From Gammaproteobacteria bacterium (GTDB lineage Bacteria > Pseudomonadota > Gammaproteobacteria > UBA9339), in NCBI GenBank assembly GCA_016936855.1, contig JAFGXA010000006.1, positions 20,369 through 84,368 of the forward strand: 64,000 nt of DNA. Reading direction: 5' to 3'. A program made the position numbers and the translations under genes. Each line of letters begins with the position of its first letter. Within the stretch, counting starts at the first letter, position 1. Positions 45,449-55,276 of this stretch are shown one piece after another. The notes under the pieces are model-generated. The model ran no database searches. It was not told the origin of the DNA and was given only the letters and a program-made list of their open reading frames with translations.

Positions 45449-46236
45449 TAAAACGAGTTTTGACAGCTTTGGTTTTGGTGCCGTTAGTATTGGCGTTGAT
45501 ATATCTTGCAAATCAAATAACTTTTGCTATTGCAATAGCTGTTTTGATGTTGGCGGCTGCCTTAGAGTGGTTAAATTTAAGTGGTAAATTTAGTTTGATA
45601 GAAAAAATTGCTTATTGCGTTTCTCTATCTTTGTTGTTTTTAATTGCTTATTTTACGCCGATGATCTATGCGTTTGGTTTAGCTGTAATATGGTGGCTTT
45701 TTGCTATTTATCTTATTGTTAAATACCCAAATATTAATGCTGATATTTTGAATAAAAAAGTTATTCGTTTGTTAATTGGAGCAGTTCTTTTTGTATCTTC
45801 TTGGCTTGGATTTGTATTACTGCATATTGCTGGCAGTGACTATGTTATGTTGGTTTTATTATTGGTCTGGGCTGCTGATTCTTTTGCTTACTTTACAGGA
45901 GTATTAATTGGAGAGCATAAAATTTTCCCTAAGGTGAGCCCTGGGAAAAGTTATGAGGGATTGCTAGGTGGAGTGTTGGGAGCCCTTATTGTAACACAAG
46001 TTGCTTTATGGTTCTTTAATATACAGATAACTAATGAACTTGGTTGGTTAATTTTAATTCTAGCGACTACCATTATTTCAGTTGCCGGGGATTTGTTTAT
46101 TAGCATGATTAAACGTATAGCAAATGTAAAAGATAGTGGTAATTTATTACCAGGACATGGTGGCATTTTAGATCGTATTGACAGTTGGCTAGCCGCAATC
46201 CCGATTTTTACTTTACTATATTTTATCTTATTTTAA
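45442..46236 (+). CDS. cdsA: Phosphatidate cytidylyltransferase
   Basis: A 264-residue polytopic enzyme (about eight TM helices) making CDP-diacylglycerol for phospholipid synthesis. Conserved blocks: WAADSFAYFTG, GEHKIFPKVSPGKSYEGLLGG, and the C-terminal signature VKDSGNLLPGHGGILDRIDS with catalytic aspartates. The start overlaps the phosphorylase gene by 7 bp. Convergent with the L,D-transpeptidase gene, 17 bp away. Confidence 0.95.
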   Translation: MLVKRVLTALVLVPLVLALIYLANQITFAIAIAVLMLAAALEWLNLSGKFSLIEKIAYCVSLSLLFLIAYFTPMIYAFGLAVIWWLFAIYLIVKYPNINADILNKKVIRLLIGAVLFVSSWLGFVLLHIAGSDYVMLVLLLVWAADSFAYFTGVLIGEHKIFPKVSPGKSYEGLLGGVLGALIVTQVALWFFNIQITNELGWLILILATTIISVAGDLFISMIKRIANVKDSGNLLPGHGGILDRIDSWLAAIPIFTLLYFILF

Positions 46237-46253
46237 GATCCTGTGAAATTTCC

Positions 46254-46772
46254 TTAATAGGGTCTCACTATTACTTTGGAGCCGATTTCGATAAAATGCT
46301 CATTTAACCATTTCGCATCTTTTGGCACTACCCTTATGCAGCCATGACTGGCATTGTAGTTTGGAACATCATAGGAGCCGTGGATAGCATAACCTTTGGA
46401 GTGGAAATGCATGCAGTACGGCATTGGAGCACCGCCGTTGGTTTTAAGTGGGAATTTGCTAGATTTACATGTTGAACCACCTTTGGCAATTATTCTAAAT
46501 GTGCCAACAATGGTATGGCATGCTCTTCCAATATCTGGACAATAGTTACCACCTCCAGAGGCACGACCAATTCTTAATAAATTACCATTGCGATCGTATG
46601 CTGCCCAAGCTAAATGTTTTGGATCAAAAATGAATGTTTTCTGTTTGCTTGGAGTGCGGTGTGCAGCAAAGTAACCAGGGTGTTTATGTATATACTGTTG
46701 GATAGATGAACAACCGGCAAGAATAAGCGTAAAGAATATGGTTAAAATTGCGGTTAGTTTGGTATTTTTCAT
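46254..46772 (-). CDS. L,D-transpeptidase (YkuD) lipoprotein
   Basis: A 172-residue envelope protein with a lipoprotein signal (hydrophobic core then LILAGCSS, lipidated Cys21). The YkuD domain has the catalytic motif HGSYDVP followed by ASHGCIRV, with the nucleophilic cysteine. Such enzymes form 3-3 peptidoglycan cross-links or attach proteins to the wall. Short relative to E. coli homologues; there is no LysM domain. Confidence 0.88.
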   Translation of the reverse strand: MKNTKLTAILTIFFTLILAGCSSIQQYIHKHPGYFAAHRTPSKQKTFIFDPKHLAWAAYDRNGNLLRIGRASGGGNYCPDIGRACHTIVGTFRIIAKGGSTCKSSKFPLKTNGGAPMPYCMHFHSKGYAIHGSYDVPNYNASHGCIRVVPKDAKWLNEHFIEIGSKVIVRPY

Positions 46773-46840
46773 TTTGTTCCTTAATTTATTTTCTTTGATA
46801 AAAGGCGCTTATGTTCTCATATCAAATTCAAGATCGCAAA

Positions 46841-46869
46841 TTGACAAAAACAAACCTCTTAAGGTAAGC
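46841..46869 (+). promoter_or_regulatory. Putative promoter of yajC-secD-secF
   Basis: A perfect TTGACA (46841-46846) with a weak -10 (GTAAGC, 46864-46869) after 17 bp, 34 bp before the yajC ATG. Confidence 0.45.
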
Positions 46870-46903
46870 TCGTCGCTTTAAATTAAACGAGAGGGCGCTC
46901 CAA

Positions 46904-47248
46904 ATGATATTACTTAACTTGCTCGGAATCTCAGAAGCTTATGCAGCCACTGGTACTACTCAATCGCAAGGCGGTTTTTTGTCAATGTTACCTATGTTGG
47001 TTATTTTAGTGGCTTTTATGTACTTTGCGGTAATTCGCCCACAAAGCAAAAGAGCAAAAGATCATCGCAATTTAATGGGCTCTTTGAAAGTAGGAGATGA
47101 AGTTGTAACTACTGGTGGGATTTTGGGTAAAATAAGTAAAATTGCTGAAAATTTTATCGTATTAGAATTAGCAAAAGATACATCTATCTCAATCCAAAAA
47201 AACGCTATCGCAGCGACTTTACCAAAGGGTACAATAAAGTCTATTTAA
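46904..47248 (+). CDS. yajC: Preprotein translocase subunit YajC
   Basis: A 114-residue single-pass inner-membrane protein: hydrophobic helix ~28-46 (FLSMLPMLVILVAFMYFAVI), then the diagnostic RPQSKRAKDHRNLMGSLKVGDEVVTTGGI. Part of the SecDF-YajC accessory complex. First gene of the yajC-secD-secF unit; the usual upstream tgt gene is instead at 22.3 kb in this genome. Confidence 0.95.
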   Translation: MILLNLLGISEAYAATGTTQSQGGFLSMLPMLVILVAFMYFAVIRPQSKRAKDHRNLMGSLKVGDEVVTTGGILGKISKIAENFIVLELAKDTSISIQKNAIAATLPKGTIKSI

Positions 47249-47266
47249 GATTTAGGGAACAAATTT

Positions 47267-49144
47267 ATGCAAAATCATTATCCCTGGTGGAAGAATTTAT
47301 TACTTTTTCTGCTTTTTGTAGCATGTTTAATATATGCTGCTCCAAATCTATTCCATGATGATCCGGCTATTCAGATTTCGCCTCGTGGTAGCAATGTAAT
47401 TTCTGTTGCTACAAAAGGAGAAGTGATAAATGTGTTAAAAAATAGTCAGATACCATACTTGAGAATACAGCAAAATCAAACCGGTCTTTTGGTTAGGTTC
47501 GGCGATGGCTCTTCTCAGCTCAAAGCTAGGGATTTACTATCTAGAAAGTTAGGGGATAGTTATATTGTTGCTCTTAATTTAGCATCACGTACTCCGGCTT
47601 GGTTAACTTCTATTGGAGCTAATCCGATGAAGCTTGGTCTTGATTTGCGTGGTGGTGTCTATTTCTTAATTAAGGTTGATACTGATGAGCTTGTGAGTTC
47701 ACATGAAAAAAGTGACATGCATTCTGTTGTAGAAAGCTTACGTGATCAAGGTATCCGTTACGCAGGTATATCTAGATTGCGTGGGGCACATGGTTTCGTT
47801 TTGCACTTTCGCGAAGCAAGTAATTTAAGCAAGGCTTATGATTATATTGAAGATAGATTTCCTGATTATCGTTGGACTAAAATCGCCGTTAAAAATCAGC
47901 TAGCCATTCAGGCTGTTTTAACCAGGGTTGCTCTAACTAAAGTAATAAATTATGCCGTAGAACAGGCCATGAATACTTTGAATAATCGTGTGAATGCGTT
48001 AGGCGTGAGTGAAGCTTTGGTGCAGCGTCAAGGTCAAGATCACATCAGTGTTGAGCTGCCTGGTATCCAAGATACAGCCAGAGCTAAAAACATCATTGGT
48101 AAAGTTGCAACTTTGCGCTTTCAGATGGTTGATGAAAATCACGATGTAGATAGTGCTATGGCAGGAGACGTGCCAATTGGTTCCAAAATATATATGCAAC
48201 ATGGACAGCCTGTTCTACTTAAGGATAGGGTGATTTTGCGTGGTAATGCTGTAACTTACGCTTCCGCTGCCTTTGATCAATCAGGAAGACCATCGGTTAA
48301 TGTTCGCTTGGGTGGTTCAGGGGATGTTGGTTTGTTTAACCGAGTTACAGGAGAAAACGTTGGTAAGGCTATGGCAGTCGTTTATGTTGAAACCAAAGGT
48401 GTACCAAAAATCATAAATGGCAAGAAGGTTACTGTTTTTAAAAAATCGGAAGAAGTAATTAGTGTCGCAACTATTCAATCAGCGCTTGGTAACAATTTCC
48501 AAATCACGGGACTTGAGAGTGTTAAGTATGCACAAAACTTAGCATTATTGTTGCGTTCTGGAGCCTTGCTTGCTCCTATGCAAATTGTTCAAGAACGCAC
48601 TATTGGCCCGAGTTTAGGATTGGCTAATATCCACATGGGATTACTATCAATCATAGTTGGCTTTTTAGCTGTAGTTTTGTTTATGCTGTTTTACTACCAT
48701 TTATTTGGTCTGTTTGCTGATATGGCGTTACTGCTTAATTTGATATTTATCGTGGCTGTTTTTTCGCTGATGGGTGTTACGATGACTCTGCCAGGCATTG
48801 CTGCTATGGTATTGACCGTTGGTATGGCGGTTGATGCGAACGTGCTGATCTACGAGCGCATTAGAGAGGAGTTGCGTTTAGGCATAACTCCACAAGCTGC
48901 GATTCAGCTAGGTTATGAGCGAGCATTTACTACTATTGTTGATTCAAATGTTACCACCTTGATTGTGGCCTTGGTTTTGTTTGCCCTGGGATCTGGTTCA
49001 GTAAAAGGTTTTGCGGTCACTTTGATTGTGGGTCTATTAACCTCAATGGTAACTTCGATTGTTTATACAAGGGCCGTGGTAAATTGGATATACGGTAATA
49101 GGTCGGTTAAGAGCTTATCGATAGGTATTAAAAATAGTAAGTAA
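47267..49144 (+). CDS. secD: Protein translocase subunit SecD
   Basis: A 625-residue RND-type protein that uses the proton-motive force to help pull preproteins across the inner membrane. N-terminal helix, periplasmic P1 domain (LGLDLRGGVYFLIKVD near ~120), then six C-terminal TM helices with GMAVDANVLIYERIREEL, the conserved proton-path motif. Full length. Confidence 0.97.
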   Translation: MQNHYPWWKNLLLFLLFVACLIYAAPNLFHDDPAIQISPRGSNVISVATKGEVINVLKNSQIPYLRIQQNQTGLLVRFGDGSSQLKARDLLSRKLGDSYIVALNLASRTPAWLTSIGANPMKLGLDLRGGVYFLIKVDTDELVSSHEKSDMHSVVESLRDQGIRYAGISRLRGAHGFVLHFREASNLSKAYDYIEDRFPDYRWTKIAVKNQLAIQAVLTRVALTKVINYAVEQAMNTLNNRVNALGVSEALVQRQGQDHISVELPGIQDTARAKNIIGKVATLRFQMVDENHDVDSAMAGDVPIGSKIYMQHGQPVLLKDRVILRGNAVTYASAAFDQSGRPSVNVRLGGSGDVGLFNRVTGENVGKAMAVVYVETKGVPKIINGKKVTVFKKSEEVISVATIQSALGNNFQITGLESVKYAQNLALLLRSGALLAPMQIVQERTIGPSLGLANIHMGLLSIIVGFLAVVLFMLFYYHLFGLFADMALLLNLIFIVAVFSLMGVTMTLPGIAAMVLTVGMAVDANVLIYERIREELRLGITPQAAIQLGYERAFTTIVDSNVTTLIVALVLFALGSGSVKGFAVTLIVGLLTSMVTSIVYTRAVVNWIYGNRSVKSLSIGIKNSK

Positions 49145-49169
49145 ATGACGGTAAGAATAGGAAAGAATT

Positions 49170-50087
49170 ATGGAATTTTTTAAAACGAATACAAAAATAG
49201 ATTTTATGCGCCAGCGTAAGTGGGCGGCGCTTTTCTCGTCTATTTTATTTATATTCTCCATCGTTTCCTTGGTGGTGAATGGTCTAAATCTTGGCTTGGA
49301 TTTTACTGGTGGTTTGCAATTACAAATGCACTATAAGCAACCTGTTAATTTCAGCAAAGTTCGCAATGAGCTGAATAAAGTAGGATTTCCGGAGGCAGTA
49401 GTGCAAGCATATGGAACTTCGCAGGATATTATTGTGAAGTTACAACCAAAAGCAAAAGCATCTCGTAGCGCTATCATTAAAAAGGTTACTGCCTCTTTAG
49501 TTGGGGCAAAATTACAGCAGGTTGATTATATTGGTCCGGAAATAGGAAAGACTTTAGTGGCCAACGGACTACTTGCGATATTCATATCTCTTATCGCAAC
49601 TATGGCTTATATTGCGATTCGTTTTGAATATCGCTTTGGTATTAGTTCTACTGTGGCGTTAATTCATGATCCGGTGCTAATTTTGGGTATTTTTTCTTTT
49701 TTTCATATTGAATTTAATGTTATCGCGCTTGCCGCCGTTTTAACTGTTATCGGGTTTTCGCTTAATGATACAGTGGTGGTGTATGATAGAGTTCGTGAGA
49801 ACTTCCGAAAACTAAGAAAAGGGACTTCCGTTGAGGTTCTGAATTTGTCAGTTAACCAAACTCTTTCTAGGACTATTATGACTTCCGGTTTGACCTTGGT
49901 TGTGGTTGTGGCTCTGTTTTTGTTTGGCGGACCAACTTTGCGCGGATTTTCTTTGGCATTGATTATTGGTATTGTAATTGGTACTTATTCGTCAATTTAT
50001 GTGGCAGGTTCTTTGGCTATTATCATGGGGCTTAGTAAACAACATTTGATGCCGCCGGAAAAAGGCCCTGTAGACGACTTGCCTTAA
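49170..50087 (+). CDS. secF: Protein translocase subunit SecF
   Basis: A 305-residue partner of SecD with six TM helices. Conserved NLGLDFTGGLQLQM after TM1, LIHDPVLILGIF, and VIGFSLNDTVVVYDRVREN. Ends 4 bp before the U-tract of the convergent small-RNA terminator at 50091-50123. Confidence 0.97.
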   Translation: MEFFKTNTKIDFMRQRKWAALFSSILFIFSIVSLVVNGLNLGLDFTGGLQLQMHYKQPVNFSKVRNELNKVGFPEAVVQAYGTSQDIIVKLQPKAKASRSAIIKKVTASLVGAKLQQVDYIGPEIGKTLVANGLLAIFISLIATMAYIAIRFEYRFGISSTVALIHDPVLILGIFSFFHIEFNVIALAAVLTVIGFSLNDTVVVYDRVRENFRKLRKGTSVEVLNLSVNQTLSRTIMTSGLTLVVVVALFLFGGPTLRGFSLALIIGIVIGTYSSIYVAGSLAIIMGLSKQHLMPPEKGPVDDLP

Positions 50088-50090
50088 TCT

Positions 50091-50123
50091 TAAAAAAACA
50101 AGAGACGCGAAAAACGCGTCTCT
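50091..50123 (-). terminator. Rho-independent terminator of the CsrA-sponge RNA
   Basis: Stem AGAGACGCG/CGCGTCTCT (50101-50123) around a 5-nt loop, followed on the minus strand by TTG then seven T residues (50092-50098). Confidence 0.9.
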
Positions 50124-50334
50124 CAAGTGGTCCCGCCTTTTGAAGGGCTTGTTTGGTGCATCCTTGCACCTGCCATCCTGGCGTCTCTTCCATGAAGCGC
50201 AATTTTCTTGCGCCTAACTTCCATATTCGATGCAGTCCCTGATGTGATCTCACATCTTCGCATCTACTTCCATGTCGGTTGGCATCCTTACCAACCTTTT
50301 TCTCCAAGCAAATCCTTATGCCTGGATTAAATTG

Positions 50335-50337
<3 letters not shown>
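50091..50337 (-). ncRNA. CsrA/RsmA-sequestering small RNA (RsmY/RsmZ/CsrB-like)
   Basis: The ~245-nt gap between secF and vapC has no plausible gene, but its minus strand is densely structured. It carries ten GGA triplets (complements at plus positions 50131, 50161, 50176, 50189, 50220, 50236, 50269, 50285, 50303, 50313). Several sit in perfect hairpin loops: GGUGCA-AGGA-UGCACC (50155-50170), GCCA-GGA-UGGC (50172-50182) and GGUUGG-UAAGGAUG-CCAACC (50277-50296). Three AUGGAAG motifs lie in linkers. It ends in a 9-bp stem and U7 terminator. This is the known architecture of RNAs that titrate CsrA. The 5' end is approximate; a TACAAT inside vapC would place it near 50338, or it may be cut from the vapBC mRNA. 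Confidence 0.8.
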
Positions 50338-50927
<590 letters not shown>

Positions 50928-50934
50928 TTACCAA

Positions 50935-50982
50935 ACTTAGTCAAGCTTAGTCTAGTTTAAATATATGCAAATATTTTGTCAA
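50935..50982 (-). promoter_or_regulatory. Promoter and putative operator of the toxin-antitoxin operon
   Basis: On the minus strand TTGACA (50977-50982), 17-bp spacer, TAAACT (50954-50959). Just downstream, GACTAAG occurs twice 10 bp apart within a partly palindromic stretch (50935-50957), suitable for autorepression by the antitoxin. Confidence 0.65.
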
Positions 50983-50997
50983 GGGTTTTTGCAAATA

Positions 50998-51026
50998 AAA
51001 AAGTAAACTAGCTTAGTTTACTTTTT
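50998..51026. promoter_or_regulatory. 13-bp perfect palindrome upstream of the TA promoter
   Basis: Arms 50998-51010 and 51014-51026 (AAAAGTAAACTA core, loop GCT) are perfect inverted repeats. The TAAACTAG...CTTAG half-sites resemble those at 50940-50959, so it may be a second operator; the A/T flanks would also let it act as a bidirectional terminator. The rest of 51027-51250 holds only AT-rich sequence and a small GTTAAA/TTTAAC hairpin. Confidence 0.5.
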
Positions 51027-51260
51027 GAAAATGATCGTACTGATCAATACCCTTTAATGGATATTAAAATTCGTTGGCTTTATAGGTTGATTTCTTGTTA
51101 AATCATGATGTTATGTTGTATTTTTAGCGCCTTTATTAAGGCTTGCATGCTCTAATCTTGCTTTAATTAAAGTTGCAAGAAGGGCGTGAGGTTAAAAGAT
51201 TTAACTTAGCTAATTATGACTATGTTTTTATTCTGTTATCGCTTTTTTATCAAAATTGAT

Positions 51261-51266
51261 TATAAT
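51261..51266 (+). promoter_or_regulatory. -10 element of the BON lipoprotein gene
   Basis: Perfect TATAAT, 30 bp before the ATG; no convincing -35. GAGG serves as ribosome-binding site at 51283-51286. Confidence 0.5.
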
Positions 51267-51296
51267 CAGCCCTTCATAACATAGAGGAATATTTTT

Positions 51297-51614
51297 ATGA
51301 AACTAATAAACAAATTATTGTTTCCAGTAATTATAGTATCTGCGTCCTTGCTTGTAGGCTGCGCTAATACTGCGGCACATGAAAGTACTGGTCAATTTTT
51401 TGATAGCTCACTTATGACTACTAAGATAAAAACCAAATTGGCTGATAATTTTGGTGCTAAAACAATAAGTAATGTTTCCGTTAGCACATATAAATCGGAT
51501 GTGACTTTAAGAGGAACCATGAAAAATCAAGCGCAGATAGCAAAAGCTGCTGCAATCGCTCAAAATACTGCCGGTGTAAAAAGCGTAAACAACCTCTTAA
51601 GCGTAAAAAAATAA
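51297..51614 (+). CDS. BON-domain lipoprotein
   Basis: A 105-residue protein with a lipoprotein signal (LLVGC, lipidated Cys22) and one BON domain (MTTKIKTKLADNFGAKTISNVSVST ... VTLRGTMKNQAQIAKA ... GVKSVNNLLSVKK), as in OsmY/DolP-type envelope-stress proteins that bind phospholipid. Followed by a terminator, so monocistronic. Confidence 0.88.
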   Translation: MKLINKLLFPVIIVSASLLVGCANTAAHESTGQFFDSSLMTTKIKTKLADNFGAKTISNVSVSTYKSDVTLRGTMKNQAQIAKAAAIAQNTAGVKSVNNLLSVKK

Positions 51615-51645
51615 AAAACAATATTTACCCTTTACAAATAGCTGC

Positions 51646-51676
51646 AAAAGTGGAGAATGCCACTTATCTTTTTAGC
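51646..51676 (+). terminator. Rho-independent terminator after the BON gene
   Basis: Stem AAGTGG/CCACTT (51648-51665, 6-nt loop) followed by ATCTTTTT. Confidence 0.7.
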
Positions 51677-51701
51677 TAATAATTAAAGGGGTTTTAACGC
51701 T

Positions 51702-54700
51702 ATGGCACATCAAATGGTAACCTTAGACGGGAATGAGGCCGTCACTCGTATCGCTCATAAAGTTTCAGAAGCTGCGATTATTTATCCAATAACACCATCT
51801 TCTCCAATGGGGGAATTATCTGATCAGTGGTCGGCTGATGGTAAAAAGAATATCTGGGGCTCGATTCCTGATGTAATCGAAATGCAAAGTGAAGCTGGAG
51901 CCGCTGGTGCACTACATGGTGCCCTGCAAAGCGGGGCATTAGCCACAACATTTACTGCATCTCAAGGTTTGCTGTTAATGATACCTAACATGTATAAGAT
52001 AGCAGGGGAGTTGACTCCTGCTGTTATCCATGTTGCAGCGAGATCACTTGCGTGCCAAGCCCTTTCTATTTTCGGGGATCACTCTGATGTGATGGCAACG
52101 CGTAGCACAGGTTTTGCTATGTTAGCTTCTGGTACTGTGCAGGAGGCTCATGATATGGCTTTGGTTGCGCATGCAGCAACTCTAGAGGCAAGGATACCGT
52201 TTTTACATTTCTTTGAAGGTTTTCGCGTAAGTCATGAAGTCAATAAAATCGAATTGATTGATGATGAGCATATTCGTGCCATGATTGATGAAGATTTAGT
52301 ATTAGCTCATCGCGCGAGATCATTGAATCCTGACAATCCTGTAATGCGTGGTACAGCACAAAACCCAGATGTTTATTTTCAAGGTCGTGAAACTGTTAAT
52401 CCATTTTATCAATTAACAGCGGGTCTTGCTGAAAAATACATGAAGAAACTTGGGGAGTTGACCGGCAGAAAATATGGTTTAGTTGATTACTTTGGTGCTG
52501 AAGATGCTGAGAGAGTTGTTGTTGTTATGGGCTCTGGCGCAGAAGCGGTTAAGCAGGCCGTAGAGCAACTAAACGATGCTGGCGAAAAAGTAGGGTTGCT
52601 ACAAATACGTTTGTATCGTCCGTTCCCAACCAAGTGGTTCTTAGAAGCTCTACCTAAAACAACCAAGACAATTGCTGTTTTAGATCGCACCAAAGAACCT
52701 GGGTCCGAAGGTGAGCCACTTTATAAAGATGTAGTAACAGCTTTAGGTGAGGCCTTATCTAATGGCGAACTGCCGTTTACCAATTTCCCGAAAATTGTTG
52801 GTGGTCGTTATGGTTTATCTTCTAAAGAATTTACCCCAGCTATGGCTAAAGGTATTTACGATGAGTTAAAGAAAGATAAGCCTAAAAATGATTTTACGAT
52901 CGGTATTTATGATGATCTTTCAAATACCAGCTTAGAATATGATGCTAACTTTATTACTGAAGCAGATGATGTAGTTCGCTGTTTATTCTACGGTTTGGGT
53001 TCTGATGGTACTGTTGGTGCCAACAAAAACTCTATTAAAATTATTGGTGGTGGCACTGACAATTACGCGCAGGGTTACTTTGTATATGACTCAAAGAAAT
53101 CTGGCTCTAGAACCGTATCGCATTTGCGTTTTGGACCAAAACCAATTAATTCGCCATATTTGGTGCAATCAGCAAACTTTATCGGAGTTCATCAATTCAA
53201 CTTTGTTGAAAAGACTGATGTATTAAAGTATGCAGCTGAAAATTCAGTTTTCTTGCTTAATAGTACTTACAGTAAAGATGATGTTTGGCAGCATTTGCCT
53301 CGTCAGGTGCAAGAAAAGTTAATTGCTAAGAAAATGAAGTTCTACGTAATTGATGCTTATAAGGTTGCAGAAGCCGCCGGTATGGGTAGTCGTATCAATA
53401 CCATCATGCAGACTTGTTTCTTTGCACTAGCTGGTGTACTGCCAAAAGATGAAGCGATTGCTAAGATTAAAGAGGCAATCAAGAAGACTTATAGTAAGAA
53501 GGGCGAAGAAATAGTGCAGAAGAACTATGCTGCTGTTGATCAAACTTTGGCACATTTATATGAAGTTGACGTGCCGAGTAGTGTGAGTGATGATGCTAAA
53601 GAGTTGCCACCTGTTGTATCAGGAGAAGCTCCTGAATTTGTGCGCAATGTAACTGCCATGATTATGGCTGATCGAGGAGACGAATTGCCTGTTAGCGCTA
53701 TTCCAAATGATGGTACCTATCCTACGGCTACAACTAAGTGGGAAAAACGCAATGTTTCTTTAAATGTCATGCACTGGGATGAAGAGGCTTGTATCCAGTG
53801 TGGTAAGTGTTCTTTGGTGTGTCCACATGGTGTTATTAGAGCCAAACGTTATGATAAATCAGCATTGAATAACGCTCCAGAAGCTTTCCAATGTGCGGCA
53901 GTTCGAGGCAAAGGTAATGAAGATCAGCGCTTTACTTTGCAGGTATATTTAGAAGATTGTACCGGATGTGGCTTATGTCATGAGGTATGTCCTGCTAAGA
54001 ATAAAGAGAATCCTGAGCTTAAAGCTATTAATTTGGTAGAAAAAGAGCCAATTTTAGAGCAAGAAAGAGCAAATATTGAGTTCTTTGAAAAATTGCCTAA
54101 TGTTGATCGGACTGAAATCAACAGCGGTTTGATTCCTAATGTTCAGTTCTTAGAACCATTGTTTGAATTTTCTGGTGCTTGCGCCGGTTGTGGTGAAACG
54201 CCGTATGTAAAATTGGTTAGCCAATTGTTTGGTGACAGGATGTTAGTTGCCAACGCTACTGGTTGTTCATCTATTTACGGTGGTAACCTGCCAACCACAC
54301 CTTGGGCTAAAAATGCCGAGGGTAGGGGGCCTGCTTGGTCAAACTCCTTGTTTGAGGATAATGCCGAGTTCGGTTACGGATTCCAAATCACCCAGCAGCA
54401 GCATGCCAAGCAAGCTAAGGAATTTGTTGAAAAATTGAGTGATAAAATAGGTCAAGAATTGGCCCGTGAGATTGTTGGTCATATTAATGATCGTGATGAT
54501 GCTGGCATTAATGCTCAACGTGCTAGAGTAAAAGAGCTAAAAGCTAAGTTAAAAGGGGCAAAAGACATCGATTCAGTACAGCTTTTGTCCTTAGCCGACA
54601 ATCTAGTATATCGTTCAGTTTGGATTATGGGCGGTGACGGTTGGGCTTATGATATCGGTTATGGCGGCCTGGATCATGTGCTAGCAACTGGTAGAAATAT

Positions 54701-55250
54701 CAATGTGTTGGTAATGGATACTGAAGTATATTCTAATACTGGAGGTCAGGCATCTAAGGCAACTCCGCTTGCTGCGATTGCTAAATTTGCCGCCGGTGGT
54801 AAGAGAACTCCAGAGAAGGATTTAGGTTTGATGGCTATGGCTTATGGTTATGTTTATGTTGCCCAGATCTCTTTGGGAGCCAATCCAGTGCAAGCACTGA
54901 AGGCTATTAAAGAAGCTGAAGCCTTTGATGGCCCATCTTTGATTATTGCTTATAGTCACTGTATTGCTCATGGTATTGATATGCGCCATGGTTTGGATCA
55001 GCAGCAATTAGCCGTTCAGTCCGGTATGTGGCCAATTTATCGTTATAATCCAGCCTTAAGAGGTGAGGGCAAGAACCCATTGATTTTAGATTCTAAGGAA
55101 CCAACTATTCCAGTAAAAGATTATATCTACAATGAGGTTCGCTTTAAGTCGCTCTTAAAAGCACACCCAGAAGTTACTGATGAATTGCTTCACGAATTAG
55201 AAGCTGAAGTCACCCGCCGTCTGGACTTATACAAGAAATTGGCTAGTTAA
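51702..55250 (+). CDS. nifJ: Pyruvate:ferredoxin (flavodoxin) oxidoreductase, fused single-chain type
   Basis: A 1182-residue PFOR that converts pyruvate and CoA to acetyl-CoA, CO2 and reduced ferredoxin or flavodoxin. Pyruvate-binding domain I (IYPITPSSPMGELSDQW) and domain II come first. The gamma domain has FGPKPINSPYLV. Two [4Fe-4S] motifs follow: CIQCGKCSLVCP at ~696 and CTGCGLCHEVCP at ~752. The TPP domain starts with CAGCGETPYVKL near 827 and has GGDGWAYDIGYGG and VLVMDTEVYSNTGGQ. All domains look intact. The enzyme is oxygen-sensitive and typical of anaerobes or microaerophiles, so it is notable beside pntAB. Terminator at 55277. Confidence 0.96.
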   Translation: MAHQMVTLDGNEAVTRIAHKVSEAAIIYPITPSSPMGELSDQWSADGKKNIWGSIPDVIEMQSEAGAAGALHGALQSGALATTFTASQGLLLMIPNMYKIAGELTPAVIHVAARSLACQALSIFGDHSDVMATRSTGFAMLASGTVQEAHDMALVAHAATLEARIPFLHFFEGFRVSHEVNKIELIDDEHIRAMIDEDLVLAHRARSLNPDNPVMRGTAQNPDVYFQGRETVNPFYQLTAGLAEKYMKKLGELTGRKYGLVDYFGAEDAERVVVVMGSGAEAVKQAVEQLNDAGEKVGLLQIRLYRPFPTKWFLEALPKTTKTIAVLDRTKEPGSEGEPLYKDVVTALGEALSNGELPFTNFPKIVGGRYGLSSKEFTPAMAKGIYDELKKDKPKNDFTIGIYDDLSNTSLEYDANFITEADDVVRCLFYGLGSDGTVGANKNSIKIIGGGTDNYAQGYFVYDSKKSGSRTVSHLRFGPKPINSPYLVQSANFIGVHQFNFVEKTDVLKYAAENSVFLLNSTYSKDDVWQHLPRQVQEKLIAKKMKFYVIDAYKVAEAAGMGSRINTIMQTCFFALAGVLPKDEAIAKIKEAIKKTYSKKGEEIVQKNYAAVDQTLAHLYEVDVPSSVSDDAKELPPVVSGEAPEFVRNVTAMIMADRGDELPVSAIPNDGTYPTATTKWEKRNVSLNVMHWDEEACIQCGKCSLVCPHGVIRAKRYDKSALNNAPEAFQCAAVRGKGNEDQRFTLQVYLEDCTGCGLCHEVCPAKNKENPELKAINLVEKEPILEQERANIEFFEKLPNVDRTEINSGLIPNVQFLEPLFEFSGACAGCGETPYVKLVSQLFGDRMLVANATGCSSIYGGNLPTTPWAKNAEGRGPAWSNSLFEDNAEFGYGFQITQQQHAKQAKEFVEKLSDKIGQELAREIVGHINDRDDAGINAQRARVKELKAKLKGAKDIDSVQLLSLADNLVYRSVWIMGGDGWAYDIGYGGLDHVLATGRNINVLVMDTEVYSNTGGQASKATPLAAIAKFAAGGKRTPEKDLGLMAMAYGYVYVAQISLGANPVQALKAIKEAEAFDGPSLIIAYSHCIAHGIDMRHGLDQQQLAVQSGMWPIYRYNPALRGEGKNPLILDSKEPTIPVKDYIYNEVRFKSLLKAHPEVTDELLHELEAEVTRRLDLYKKLAS

Positions 55251-55276
55251 TAGCTTCTAAACTTTATACCAAGAGT

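Noticed and set aside
50032..50307. 91-residue minus-strand ORF downstream of secF
   Set aside because: It lies over the structured small RNA, including its terminator, has no protein-like composition, and its codons are explained by the GGA hairpins.
50998..51026. Palindrome considered as part of a CRISPR repeat
   Set aside because: Only one copy with related half-sites nearby, no spacers of regular length and no cas genes; better explained as operator or terminator.
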